From Acridotheres tristis (Eukaryota > Chordata > Aves > Passeriformes > Sturnidae): a DNA stretch of 64,000 bases. The stretch is from assembly GCA_037013685.1 (NCBI GenBank), contig CM072887.1, positions 91,160,347-91,224,346 on the forward strand. The letters run 5' to 3'. Positions 36,040 through 46,596 of this stretch are shown piece after piece (the stretch's first letter is position 1; each line of letters opens with the position of its first letter). Both the position numbers and the translations under genes were made by a program. The notes beneath the pieces are model-generated. The model had not been told where the DNA came from. It ran no database searches and saw nothing but the letters and a program-made list of their open reading frames with translations.

Positions 36040-37370
36040 TGTCAGAGACTGAAATGTTATATTTTATGACTAAACATCTTCATTAAAGACTTTTGCCTCT
36101 TACAGCAGAACTGTATAGCAAAAGCTGCATGGAAGACCACCACACCCTGACTGAGGCCCTGCACTGCATGTTGGAGATAAGATAAAGTGACTCAAATCTG
36201 GGCTGGGGAAAAAGAATACATTCACAGGATTAAGCCAAACACCTTCAGGGTGGAGACCACAGCCCTGGGGTTTTCAGCTGCCAGGCTTGAACAGACCCTC
36301 CTCACACCAAAGGGTGAAGGGAGGAGGAGAGGTTTTGGGTGTGTGGTGTAAAAGCCTCTGGTCTGAGGCAGCTAATGCCCATCCTCTGCTGTGCAGACCA
36401 GCTCAGCTGGGGGGCTCTTCATCCCAGGAAAAGCTGCATCCATATGAGGGACAGAGAAGGGTATCATGGCCCATGAAAGGCCCCCTCAAAGGGGTCCCCA
36501 GATGTGGACACACTGTTAGAGATCGAGGAAAATTACAGCCAGGAAAATCATTCCCAGGCTGAAGCTTCTCCTGATTCTCTCAGCTCCGTTCCCAAACTGA
36601 TAACATGTTCAGTTCAGCTCCAGTAGAGAGACTTTGTCCCAGGATGATAATTTGGTCAAAATAGAATGGAATTAATAACATTAGATTAACGCCTGGTGCC
36701 AACCATGGGACTAATTCTGAAGTACTGTCCCAGAGGCGTTTTCTCAATTATCCAATGAGCTACTGTCTTGTCTTAGCTCTGAGGAACATTCTGTACAAAT
36801 CGTGCTCTCAATAAAATGCCTTCTTTCCCTAAGGAGGTCTGTGTGTGCTGCTGTCATTGCTCTCTCTCTTTAGCTCAGTAACCACACCCAGACCCTGCAC
36901 CAGAGCATTGCAACAGATCCAGAGTCTTGCAAGGGACAGTCAAACTTGCCCATCCCAGGGAAGGCACCTGGGTGTTCCCACCTGGCCCAAACATATAGTA
37001 TTCCATTGCAGTCTATAATTTTTCGTGGCCCAGGGCTACGGGGGACCCTCACCACCAAGGAGACCAGATGAAGAGGAACAATGAGATGTCGCTAGTACCC
37101 TCAGAAAGGTGATATGCTTCTACTTAACCCTGGTCATTCTTCCCGTCCTGTGTCATCCCATCCCGTACCCCCTGCCCCCACCTCTTTTTCTATTTCTTTG
37201 TTTTCTCTTTCTTTCTCTTTGCCTCTCTATTAAATAAAATATATCTATTTTTTTTGCACCAACATCTAACTTTGTTTTGTTTTAATTAAGTTTTGGGGTA
37301 TATTTCAAGCCATTTTATTCACAGAGACTTAGTTTTCTTTGCTCTTCTGTGTTAAGAACGTATTTTAATA
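36040..37370 (+). mobile_element. LTR-type retroelement inserted in a CR1
   Basis: Begins TGTCAGAGACTG directly after GGGCT, and GGGCT recurs directly after the other end (37371-37375). This is a 5-bp (6 with the A before it) target-site duplication, and the CR1 on both sides joins without loss. The right end reads TTTTAATA, so a canonical CA terminus has apparently become TA. Inside are a CCAAT-like ATCCAATGAG (about 36750), CAATAAAATGCC as poly(A) signal (about 36810) with a CTCTCTCTTTAGCTC run after it, a TGGCCCAGGGCTACGGGG that could be a worn primer-binding site (37026), and a second pyrimidine-rich stretch with ATTAAATAAAATA (about 37230). No gag, pol or env homology seen. It may be one long LTR, or a deleted element with unlike ends. 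Confidence 0.62.
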
Positions 37371-37424
37371 GGGCTGCTCTTGTTCTGTTCATCCCCCAGC
37401 CTTGATTGATACTGAGGGTTGACC
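37371..37424 (-). mobile_element. CR1 LINE, second segment of the split copy
   Basis: GGGCTGCTCTTGTTCTGTTC and ATCCCCCAGCCTTGATTGAT continue the CR1 that stops at 36039; in an uninterrupted CR1 these words follow directly after the AAGTCCTTCT block. The 5-bp GGGCT is present at both junctions. Similarity ends near 37424, where another repeat begins. Confidence 0.8.
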
Positions 37425-37429
37425 ATAGT

Positions 37430-37620
37430 GATGACCATGGTAAAGCAGGTGTCCCCCTACAGCTCTTGCAGGCCCACAGTGAAGCAGAGATCCATCCGGA
37501 ACCCACAGAGAACCCCATGCTGGAGCAGGTGGAAGCTTGAAAGAAGGTATGACCCTGTGGGAAGTTGGCATTGGAGCAGACTCATGGTAAGATCTATGGA
37601 CATGCCTTAGGATGTGGACA
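37430..37620 (+). mobile_element. Avian ERV-derived GC-rich fragment
   Basis: Contains the recurrent words GGAACCCACAGAGAACCCCA, CATGCTGGAGCAGGTGGA and AAGGTATGACCCTGTGGGAA. They match a GC-rich segment with repeated 'CTGGAGCAG' units found in many avian endogenous retrovirus copies, in my memory of those repeats. No retroviral gene is identifiable. Class and orientation are uncertain. Confidence 0.45.
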
Positions 37621-37711
37621 GGGTTTAGTGATAGACTTTGTAGCTCTGGATCAACAGTTGGACTCAATGATCTTAAAGGTGCTTTCCAATCTAAATGATT
37701 CTATGATTCTC
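37621..37711 (+). mobile_element. CR1 3' end fragment
   Basis: CAACAGTTGGACTCAATGAT followed by CTTAAAGGTGCTTTCCAATC and the octamer array ATGATTCTATGATTCT mark the extreme 3' end of a CR1-type element on the plus strand. Only about 90 bp are preserved. The join with the ERV-like segment upstream may be the border between two elements or belong to a composite repeat. Confidence 0.75.
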
Positions 37712-38540
37712 TACAGGAGAAGCAGAGCCATACCATCTGTTCCACTTGTCTAAATACAATAGCTCAAGGGAACTGTACAGCTGCTCATTTATCAAATTTT
37801 ACAAGTACCTGTAAAGCAAAATGTTTTGCCTGGATGAAATCCCTGCTTCCAGCTCTTGATTTTTTTTTTTTTTTCTTCTCAAATAGCATTGACTAGTGCA
37901 AATAACTGGTCTCAGCAAGTCACATTCAAGCCACTGAGACTATAGGGACTTATTAGTAAGAGTAGAATTAATAAACTAAAAAATCCCTAGTGTGTACACT
38001 CAAGCCAAGAACAGTACTATCTATCCCCATGACATATTTATTTTTCAGCTGGAAAATATACTCAGCAACTCCCCAACCTGCTAGAAATACTTACAATTTT
38101 CTTTTTAGACGGGAAGCAGTATTCCCTCATTTTCTCTCATCATCTCTCTCAGACTGCAAACTGCATGAGGGTAATGAATGACATTATTTGCACTGCAATG
38201 ATTTGATTCAAGTAATGGAAGCACAGATCTTCTGAAGAAAGCTGACAGCAGTGAATCTTAGATGTTACTGAGAAAATAAACAGGCAATTACTGGCATTTG
38301 ACAGCTGAACTTCCCAGCTGAAAAGGAAGCATGAAAAAGGAATGCCTAAATCAGAGTCTCCAATTTATTTATTAAGAAACCCCAAACACCACCACAAAAA
38401 CAACAAAAACTTCCCATGTATATTAAACATTTACATTTATAGTGTAGGAGGAAAAATATAGAAATCAAAAGGAGAAAATCAAATTTGATATGTTTGTAAA
38501 TATAGTGGGCACTGGGAACTCACAATGAGGGGGTCCCCAG
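37712..38540. other. Unique DNA, no gene seen
   Basis: Holds a 15-T run at 37860-37874 and a short A/C-only tract at 38376-38412. No exon or transposon recognised. Confidence 0.5.
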
Positions 38541-39030
38541 AACAAGGACATCAACCTTTTGGAGTGAGTCCAGAGGAAGCCACCAAGTGGATCACAGGAA
38601 TGGAGCACCTCTCCTATAAGGGAAGGCTGAGAGGATTGGGATTGTTCAGCATGGAAAAGAAAAGGCTTTGAGGTGACCTAATTGCAGCCTTCTAGTACCT
38701 GAAGGGATAGGGTACAGGAACAATGGGGAAAGATCTCTACCAGGGCATATAGTGACAAGACAAGAGGGAATAGCTTCAAACTGAAACAGCGTAGGTTTAG
38801 ATTGGATATTAGCAAAAAGTAAGGGTTGTGAGGCACTGGAACATGTTACCTGAGGAAGCTGTGCATGGCCTATCCATGGGGACAATCCTGGTTCAAGACT
38901 AGATTGGATGGGGCTCTGAGCAACCTGGTCTAGTGGAAGGTGTCCTTGTCCACGGCAGGGGAGTTGGAAGTGGACTTTCAGGTCCCTTCCAACCCAAACG
39001 GTTCTATGATTCTATGATTCTGTGATTCTA
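38541..39030 (+). mobile_element. CR1 LINE 3' fragment with intact octamer tail
   Basis: Sense-strand CR1 from the ORF2 C-terminus to the end: GTCCAGAGGAAGCCACCAAG, GGAGCACCTCTCCTATAAGG, CTAATTGCAGCCTTCTAGTA, CAACCTGGTCTAGTGGAAGG, TCAGGTCCCTTCCAACCCAA, then three TTCTATGA-like octamers (39002-39030). It is 5'-truncated, and its low divergence makes it one of the younger CR1 copies here. The minus-strand frame at 38646-38885 is antisense to it and not a gene. Confidence 0.95.
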
Positions 39031-41519
39031 TTCCACCATGAGCTACAGGAAAACCTCTGCTCCCATGTCTGGAGTATGTCCTCCCTCCTTCTTCGCTGAC
39101 CTTGGTGCATAGCTGTTCCTTTCATTTATTCTCATTCCTCTCTTCTCCGGCCACAATTACTTCTCAGCAACAGCACTTTTTTTTTTTGCCTTCTAAAATC
39201 CGTTATCACAGAGGTGTTACTACTATCTGTGCTCAGTCTTGGCCACTGGCAGGTCTGTCTTGGACCCAGCTGCCATTGGCTCTGTTGGACATGAGGGAAG
39301 TTTACAGCAGCTTCTGAGAGAAGACAGACCTCAACCTACCTCCTCTCCCCCATTACCCTAATCTTGCCATGCAAACCCAATACAACCTATTCCCAGGAGT
39401 TTTCCTCACATTTTGAGCAATACAGGAGGTTGGCTCAAATCAGAAATATACAAAGGTATATTTCTGATGTGTCAGGCAGTAAATTTCCAGAGCAGTCCGG
39501 CACTGGAGATAATTAGGGTATAGTGCTGGCACATAGGATACTTTAGACATTAGTTGTTCCATTCAGAGCATTCTTACTGAAACATCCTTATTTCTGTTTT
39601 CATCCTTTAGATTCAAGACCTAACAGGTATTGAGAAAATGCAAATATCTCGAGGAAGGTGGATTGGTGGGATCACTTGGCTATGGAACCCTGATCATAAA
39701 AACTTGTCTATGTGAAAATTTGTATCAAGAAAGAGAGATGGCCATTTAGAAGAAATGTTTATGGCCTTTCAACTTTCTTTTGGAGATTTAAATGAGAGTA
39801 TTATGTTATGCCTGGTTAATTGGACCTTTCTAAATGCACAGTGCTCTATAATGGAGCCCAGGTATATATCCTTATAAAAATAAAGGAAACTTTTATCCCA
39901 CAAAAGGGTAATGATTTTTCAGACACCAAATGACAGTTCACAGTGATGGTTTTGTATTGGTTAAAAAACATCACATAAAACAAAGATTTAAATGCAGAGA
40001 AAACACACTGAAATGTATACAGAAAATTAAACAAAGTCCCTGTTATCTCTCTTTTCTTAGCAGACACAATCATAACCATTCTCCACTCATCTTTAGAGCT
40101 GAAAAATTCACTGCAGTGTCATTTCTATTTTCTAAATAATCTTTCATTATGTTCCTATCAGTCTTTAGGGATAAATTTATATGGTAGAATCCAGAGCTAG
40201 TTTGGGTTCTGATAGCAGTATATCTGTAAAAGGCCAAACTAGCAAATAGAACACATGGCAGAAAATTTATTTGTTTTTCTACATAGATATAATCCAAACT
40301 TCACACTTCTCTCTGAAATAGGAGCCAGCTCAAAACCCAAAGCAAAAATTTGTGAGAAAAAGTCCAACAGCAATGAAGTTCTACACTGATGAATTTTTAT
40401 TGATTTTAGTATATAGCTATGATTTTTAAGTTTGTGCAGAAGTGAAGCCAAATTCCTCCCCAAATAATTTCAGGTTTCTTGATAGGAAGATTTAATTAAT
40501 ATATTAAACTGTTAGTATTTTCAGTATCAATGTTATGTAAATAAAAGACTTAAAAATATTATCTCTAGTATTTGGAAAAAATATTACCTGTATTTCATGT
40601 GTATTCAGCTCAGTGGATAAAAATAATCCATATTTCCTTTATAAAGATAAGCTTATATGAGCTGTCAGGTGAGAAAGAGAGAGAGTGGGAAAAGAGAAAG
40701 TAAGAGAATGCTTCATACTGAATGTGGGCATTTTGTTTAGAAAAAATCTATAACAAAAAGGGAATTGTTGATAATGGGAAAAGAAATCCTGGGTAGAAGC
40801 TGATAAAGCAGAAAGAACAGAATCTGGTGTACCACAAGCGCACCTAATCTCATCCCTGATTTGTATATTATCCTGGCTGAAAAAGTTTCCAATACTGAAG
40901 ATTTTTTCCATAAGAACTAGCCATGAAATATACTACTTAGACTCAAAATTGAAAGAAAACTGAAGAAATGCTTATTTTTCTTTTATTCAGAATCTAGTGT
41001 ATTTTTTCCTTCAGGTCATGCCCCGGTTTTCAGCTTAGTGCTGTGACTCCACAAGAATTCTAAAAGCACAGGGCAAAACTGAGACATTGCTACATGTACC
41101 TTGCATCCCATTTATTAATTTTTTAGTACTGAGGGCTTGCATACTTTACATTTCAAAGCACTGTGCAGAGCAGAACAAATTATTTGTAAAATAATAATTA
41201 AACATATTATTTGATAAGCTCAACCTTACTCTCTCCGTGTATTAAACACATGCAAGACTTAATTTGCCCAAATTTTGCTTTATTTAAAATAAATGTAAAG
41301 ATTTTTCAAATATTTTTCTTTATTTTCTAGTTCTGAGACTTGTCCTGCATTTGCCTAAAAATATGTGAGAGGGGATATTGCAGATTTCTATGGTTGTATT
41401 TCAATACACTGCCTAATTTTTCTCCCCATCTCTAATCCAATAACATAATCAAATTTTACTTCTGAAGAAAGCAGGGAGCACAGATAAGAGACTGAAAAGA
41501 GCTGTGTAACAACCAGATC
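39031..41519. other. AT-rich unique DNA, no gene seen
   Basis: No gene or clear transposon. Homopurine stretch at 40668-40705. An exon-like acceptor with pyrimidine tract near 39172 and a GT at 39262 enclose short frames without a domain. Around 40833 five residues (SGVPQ) mimic a reverse-transcriptase motif but nothing beside them aligns. Confidence 0.5.
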
Positions 41520-41535
41520 AACATAACTACTAATA

Positions 41536-41736
41536 ATGCAAAGTTTAAGTTATATGTGGAACACGAGGGAGATTTCTGATGTCACTGCAATGCCACTGAG
41601 AATTATGTTTAAAAGATCCTTGGAATTGGGAGAACTTTCCAGTAAGTGGGACAGAACAAATACCACTCATAACTTCAAGAAGGAGAAAAAGAAGGGTCTG
41701 GGCAACTTCAGGCTATCTCAATTCTTGCATAGATGA
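41536..41736 (+). pseudogene. CR1 ORF2 remnant, N-terminal RT region
   Basis: A 66-codon open frame. Residues about 10-60 (DVTAMPLRIMFKRSLELGEL, then WDRTNTTHNFKKEKKKGLGN) match the stretch of CR1 ORF2 just before and into reverse transcriptase motif 1. A frameshift and stop at 41736 end it; the following RT blocks lie in other frames. Non-functional. Confidence 0.82.
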
Positions 41737-42160
41737 TGGAGCAATTATTTGTTGAAAATATTTCTAGACACATAAAGGACAAGAAAATTATTAGGAGTAA
41801 TTAGCATGGAAGGGAAATTATGCTAACCAATATCACAGCCTTCTACAATGAGGTGGCTAGTGGGAGGTGATGGAAGAGCACTGGATGTGTTTACCTCAAC
41901 TTTAATAAGACTTTGGACATGTCCCATAACATCCTCATAGACAAGCTGACAAAGTACAGATCAGGTGAGTGCACAGTGAGGTGAATCAAAAACTGAATTA
42001 ATTACCAGACCCAGAAGCTTATCTATGGTACAGAATTCAGTTGGTGGCAAGTTACTAATTTTGCTCTTGGGGCTAGTACTGTGTAACATTTTCATCAAGA
42101 ACCTGTACTCTAAGAGAGTGCACCTTCAGCAAGTTAATAGACAATACAAAACTGTGAGGA

Positions 42161-42481
42161 GTGACTAATACACCAGATGGGTGTGTTGTCACTCTGAGAG
42201 ACCTCAACAGACTGGAGAATCAAGCCAAGAAGGATCTCAAGAAGTTCAACAAGGAGAAATGTGAAGTCCTGCATCTGAGGATGAGTAAACCCAGGCATCT
42301 CTGCCCACTGGGAACCAACTGGCTAGAAAGCTATTCCTCAGAGAAGAACCTTTGGAGTCCTGGTGGGCAGCAAGCTGTATCAGCCAGCAGTGCATCCTGC
42401 TGGCAAAGAAGGCCAGTGGCATCCTGGTCTGCATTAGGAGGAGCATCACCATTGCCAACAAGTGAAGCAAGTCAGTCTTAA
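42161..42481 (+). pseudogene. CR1 ORF2 remnant after the RT catalytic box
   Basis: A 106-codon frame. Its first half holds LRDLNRLENQAKKDLKKFNK and CEVLHLRMSK, then GTNWLESYSSEKNL, which match CR1 ORF2 downstream of the FADD box. Similarity is lost after a frameshift near residue 67. Upstream, the catalytic box reads L-I-D-N and is followed by a stop, and the motif A Asp reads as Asn (YLNFN). The enzyme cannot be active. Confidence 0.88.
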
Positions 42482-42500
42482 TGTTCTACTCAGTTCTGGA

Positions 42501-45500
42501 CCAAATGGTCTCAAGAGACAGTTTTTAACTTCATCCATGCTGGTGTTCTGTGATAACAGATATCTCCTATGTGAGTGCTCTGGCTGGATAAAGCTGATTG
42601 GGAGGTGGTATTCACTTTTCTATAAAAACTGCACAACATTTTGATAAGTAAACCTTTTTTTTACTCTCTCAGTGGAAGTTTTGAGCTGCAAGATCTTGAA
42701 TGAAAAACAATACAAGGCCTTCCACAAAACTGGAGGAATAAATGCTCACAAAATCAAGCTATTAAAAGAAATTCCTTATAAAAATATTCTTCAAATTTTT
42801 CAAAGTAACACTCTGTGCATCCACATAGAAAACAGCAAAATGCATTACTTGGTTTTATTCTGAAGACTTTTACAGGGGGAAAAAACCAAAACACATTTAT
42901 TAACACCTTTTGCATCTCACGGCTGAAAAAAAACACCTGCAAGCTAACATTTCATTGGCACTATAAATTTTTAAAAGGAATTAAAAATTCATTATGCATA
43001 AATTGTCTCTGTAATTAAATGCTTTAAGGAAGGTTTTTCTGACCTTCTAAACTTATGTCCCCCATCCAAATATTTTAATTACAATATTTTGGATTATGCC
43101 TTCTGTAAAAAGTATAAAACTAAATCAAAGCCAAACCCACCAACAAAATAACTAAACAACTTTTAAGTACTCATCAGAAGAGGATGGAAACTAGTAACTC
43201 TTGAAATTCACATTGTAAACTTATTGGGACATGAAAATATCTGCAGTCCTTCTTTCTCCTTTTGCTCATTTTCCCATGCAGTTATCTGGAGAAAGGAGAT
43301 CCCTATTATCCTGTTTTCTCCTCTGTCTTCTCTAAGAGTTGCTATGGTTACAAACTATGTGAGCAGACTGGCATTTCTGTGCACACAGTCACTGTGCTCT
43401 GCAAAAAGGGAACTGAGGTCTCCCATATATTCTATTCCTCCACATCTTCTGTACCTCCTACCCCCTGCTTCTTTCAGGACTGTACCCTTTAAAAACTCTT
43501 AGGGAGGTTTGCTTAATTAGGGATGAGAAACATTTTCCAGCACCAGGCTAACAACGATGGCATTTCTCTCATGTCTAAAGACAGAATTTTGTAACTGCAA
43601 ATACATGCACATAATTACATATTAATATTAGTCCTTTGGGGTTCAAAAGACCTACTCACATAAAGAAAGTTATGTGTGAATTTTTGTTTTATTTGTCACT
43701 TACATTATATTCTCCTCCCCAGTAAACACCACTGAAAGATGATTCTAAGAGTATCTAGGGTAATGCTTAATGTAAAAATTCTAGGCTTCATTTTAGTAAC
43801 TACACTACTTCTTATAAGATATATGCAATTCTGTTTACCCATTTAAAAATGTATTTGTTTATATGAAAGAAAGGCATTAGCATTATATGTATATATATAT
43901 TTATATAGTTTTGAATACTTTTTCTTCAACCAACAAGATCCACTTTTAATGTAATCAAACACTTGAAACCACAACAGTCAGAATTGGAAATTCTTTGTGA
44001 AATATATAACTAGTTTCAGTAACCCTTTAGGCCTAAAAAAACACCACTGGTTAAAGTTACATATTGTGCAATTTGTTTGCAGTCAGTGCAAAATTTAAAA
44101 TAGTTTCTTTGCCTCGATGGCTTTCAATGCTTTTAAAATAATTTTGATTTGAATTTCATAGTTCATTCCATTTGGATACTGCTGAGTTGGGCAGTCTTCA
44201 TAAAAAGTTATTGCAGTACCATGTCATATACTATGGTTGATTTTGGCATAAATTTAGAATTTTTGCTGCTTAGGATTTTTCTTTTTCCCAGTGGCATTGC
44301 CATCTTTTCAGTGCAGCAGCTTCACAGTTTCTGCCATTGATAATCTGTTACCAGTTCAACTATGGGACATTACTTTGACACAACTCCTGTGACTCATCTG
44401 TTTGAGTTTTTTCATTGACAACTTTTAGAAGGACCTTATTTGAGCAGTTCTACAATAACTTTTATATCTTTCAACCTGGTATCAATATAACCTTCTTCCA
44501 CATCAAAAAAGTCATCTGTAGACTACACTAGCAATTGCATGTTGCACCCGCCCTCTGCGGACATTGCTATCTCATGGAAAGCAAACAAAAACTACATATT
44601 GATTTATTTTACTTATCTATAATTGTTCTTTCCTACTATGCCTTTCTGGGCTTTGGTTCTTACAGTCATCATGCAATAAAGTAAGGTTTATTCTTCTACC
44701 CAAGCTGCTCTGAAAACTCTCTTAGTGATTCTGTCTGTTAACAGGACAAATATAAAACCTATCATTTAAGCTCAGATCCATAACAGGCAATCAGTTTAGG
44801 TTATCAGCTCATCACGTGAGTGCTAAATCTGGCTGTTACTGAAGAAATGAGTGATTTTCAAAACACGAAGTTTAATAAAACTCTCCAGGCTAAACTTTTT
44901 ATTGAGTAAATTTTATTGATGTTTCTCCAGGGGGAGATGTTCCCAATTTCTTGTTGATTTTTTGTCTTGTTTTAAGAAAATCTTTTGTGTATTGTTGTGT
45001 AACAATAAGCACAGAAGAGGCAAGAATTCCAGTCAAAACTAGATAACTGTGAGTCAGTGAAAAACACATGAATGCATCCATATGCTGTTAGCAAGGGACT
45101 TTTTTGATTATTCTTATTTTTTTCTGTCAAGACTGTGGCATCTCTGTATGTGTGTATGCATCTTCTGTACATTTATGAAGAGAAAGAAACCCCAGAAGGT
45201 CTGATTTAGAGGCAGCACTTGAAGATTGAATTGCAAAATCTTATAGATAGAATCAGATCCTGGTTTTATAAGCTACCTTTCTTTTACCTTTCTTAGAAAT
45301 ATGAGTTCAAGAATCTGCTAAATGTCTAGACTTTGTTGACTGAAAATTCAATTCACACAAAGAGGCTGCTGATATGTGGAAATCTGGGAACTAATGAGAC
45401 AACAAAAATTTGACTAGTGCCTTTTGCCACATATATTGGTTTGGGAAATAAAAAATGTCGTTTTGCATGGAAAAAGGTTTTTATAGATCTTTTCAGAACA

Positions 45501-45604
45501 AGGACTTACTACGAAATATTTGAAAAGTGTTCTCAGCCAAAAGAGGAAGGTATAGATATAGCTATACACACATATATGTATATCTTAAAGTTTTTATAGT
45601 CACA
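42501..45604. other. AT-rich unique DNA, no firm gene
   Basis: One exon-like place at 43281: a very strong acceptor (CCTTTTGCTCATTTTCCCATGCAG region) is followed by two overlapping open frames, with a possible donor (CTAT|GTGAGC) at 43357. The peptide shows no domain, so I do not call it. A TA-rich run lies at 43886-43910. Otherwise nothing recognised. Confidence 0.5.
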
Positions 45605-46289
45605 TGTCTCAGTTTAAGACGATTCTATGTGGCAGAGACTCCAAAAACAATTACCTCCCCTTTAGTTTTAGCCACTCCCCTTTCACCAATAAAGAGAGAC
45701 AAATGCGAGAAAATGTAAGTGAAAAAATAAGTTTTAAAAAAAAAGAAAAGCAGAAACAACTAAGATAACAACAATAAGCACTACATACAAAGGTGCTGAC
45801 TCACATGTTCCCCCGGTACAAAGAAAACAAGATGACAAAGAAGTCCCTCCTCCCAGGATGCTGGAGAAGCCCCTCCTCCCAAGATAGCAGCCACTTTAGC
45901 AGACCACATAGACCAAGAGACAAGGACAATAAGATGGAGAAGCCATGTTCTCCAATGCTCAGGGATAAAAAAATAAGCTTTTTCTTTACCCTGCTTCCAC
46001 TTCTTGGGTTGCAACTCAGAGACCTTCCCCAGGCAACCCTCCCAGGAGCCCGGACAGAAACAAAAGAGAGCTCTGTGTGACCATTTCTTGTTTATAACAG
46101 GACCCCACACCCCCTCCTTTCTGTGAACAAGGGGTAAAACGTGAAAATTCAGTTTCCTGGGTTGCCGAGTCTTAAGGTGACAGTAAAGCAGACTGTACAG
46201 TTGATGGAGTAATATGGAATACACTGGTTTAGGGGTTTTGGGGGTTTTTTTTTTGGTTTTAATGTATGTCGGGGGGGACGCCTAGGACA
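45605..46289 (-). mobile_element. Solo LTR, avian ERV (ERVL-like), minus strand
   Basis: On the plus strand it starts TGTCTCAGTTTAAGACGATT and ends GCCTAGGACA, giving imperfect inverted ends TGTC(T/C)(C/T)AG...CT(A/G)(G/A)GACA. In sense orientation (minus strand) it ends CTTAAACTGAGACA, as many avian ERV LTRs do. An internal near-duplicate occurs twice at 45844-45889 (CCCTCCTCCCA unit). A G-rich stretch (46232-46277) lies at the sense 5' end. No clear target duplication (TCACA versus CCATG) and no internal retroviral genes are seen. Confidence 0.65.
45781..46224 (-). other. 147-codon ORF within the LTR
   Basis: The longest open frame of the window, on the sense strand of the LTR. It starts MYSILLHQLY; the middle is rich in Trp, Lys and Gly, and it includes two similar segments (GGGASPASWEEGLL) that come from the tandem CCCTCCTCCCA repeat. 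No signal peptide or domain is recognised. An LTR is not expected to encode a protein, so an accidental frame in less AT-rich DNA is the simplest reading. Confidence 0.2.
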
Positions 46290-46389
46290 CCATGACCTCC
46301 TGGTTTTCTAGTTCATGTGAATTTCTGAGATGTTCTAGGGCATCTCAAATAAAGTTTCTTATTGCTAAGCAGTAGAAATCTGTCTTGAA

Positions 46390-46437
46390 ATAGAATAAAA
46401 GAATGGTTGGAAAGGTATTTGGGGACTAAGTGGTCTT
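46390..46437 (-). mobile_element. Possible short CR1 3' end
   Basis: ATAGAATAAAAGAATGGTTG followed by GAAAGGTATTTGGGGACTAA resembles the reversed CR1 3' terminus (octamers, then the GGTTGGAAAGG block). At under 50 bp the match is weak. Confidence 0.3.
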
Positions 46438-46596
46438 TGAATCAACTGTTGAATGCCATTAGATTAAGAACTTGCAGTTTTACTAATGACTGGGTACAAT
46501 TCAAGTTGACAATTCAGGAGTGCAAGGGCTTAGTTTGGATGTGTCTGGAAATATGGCAATGATAAACATTTTTAGTGGAGCCTATGAAAAGCATAA

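Larger units (their letters stand above)
41520..42500 (+). mobile_element. CR1 LINE fragment, ORF2 RT region, no 3' end
   Basis: Covers a large part of the reverse transcriptase and the region after it in sense orientation, as judged by translated blocks in the CR1 order, spread over several frames. The blocks are MFKRSLELGELSSKW, then VYLNFNKTLDMSHNILIDKL (RT motif A), then SKLIDNTKL (where FADDTKL is expected), then KKFNKEKCEVLHLRMSK and GTNWLESYSSEKNL. Unlike typical CR1 copies, which keep the 3' end, this one stops without 3' UTR or octamers, so its 3' end was lost by deletion or never inserted. Heavy decay suggests old age. Confidence 0.85.

Noticed and set aside
35773..36069. 98-codon plus-strand frame
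   Set aside because: Antisense to CR1 ORF2; the minus strand carries the recognisable LINE peptide.
36287..36562. 91-codon plus-strand frame
   Set aside because: Lies within the LTR-type insertion and has no retroviral or cellular domain.
40800..40890. SGVPQ followed by hydrophobic residues, like a reverse transcriptase motif
   Set aside because: Only five residues match; neighbouring LINE blocks are absent on either side.
43224..43502. Two overlapping open frames after a very strong acceptor-like tract at 43280
   Set aside because: No domain, two equally open frames and an ambiguous donor; exon call not supported without transcripts.
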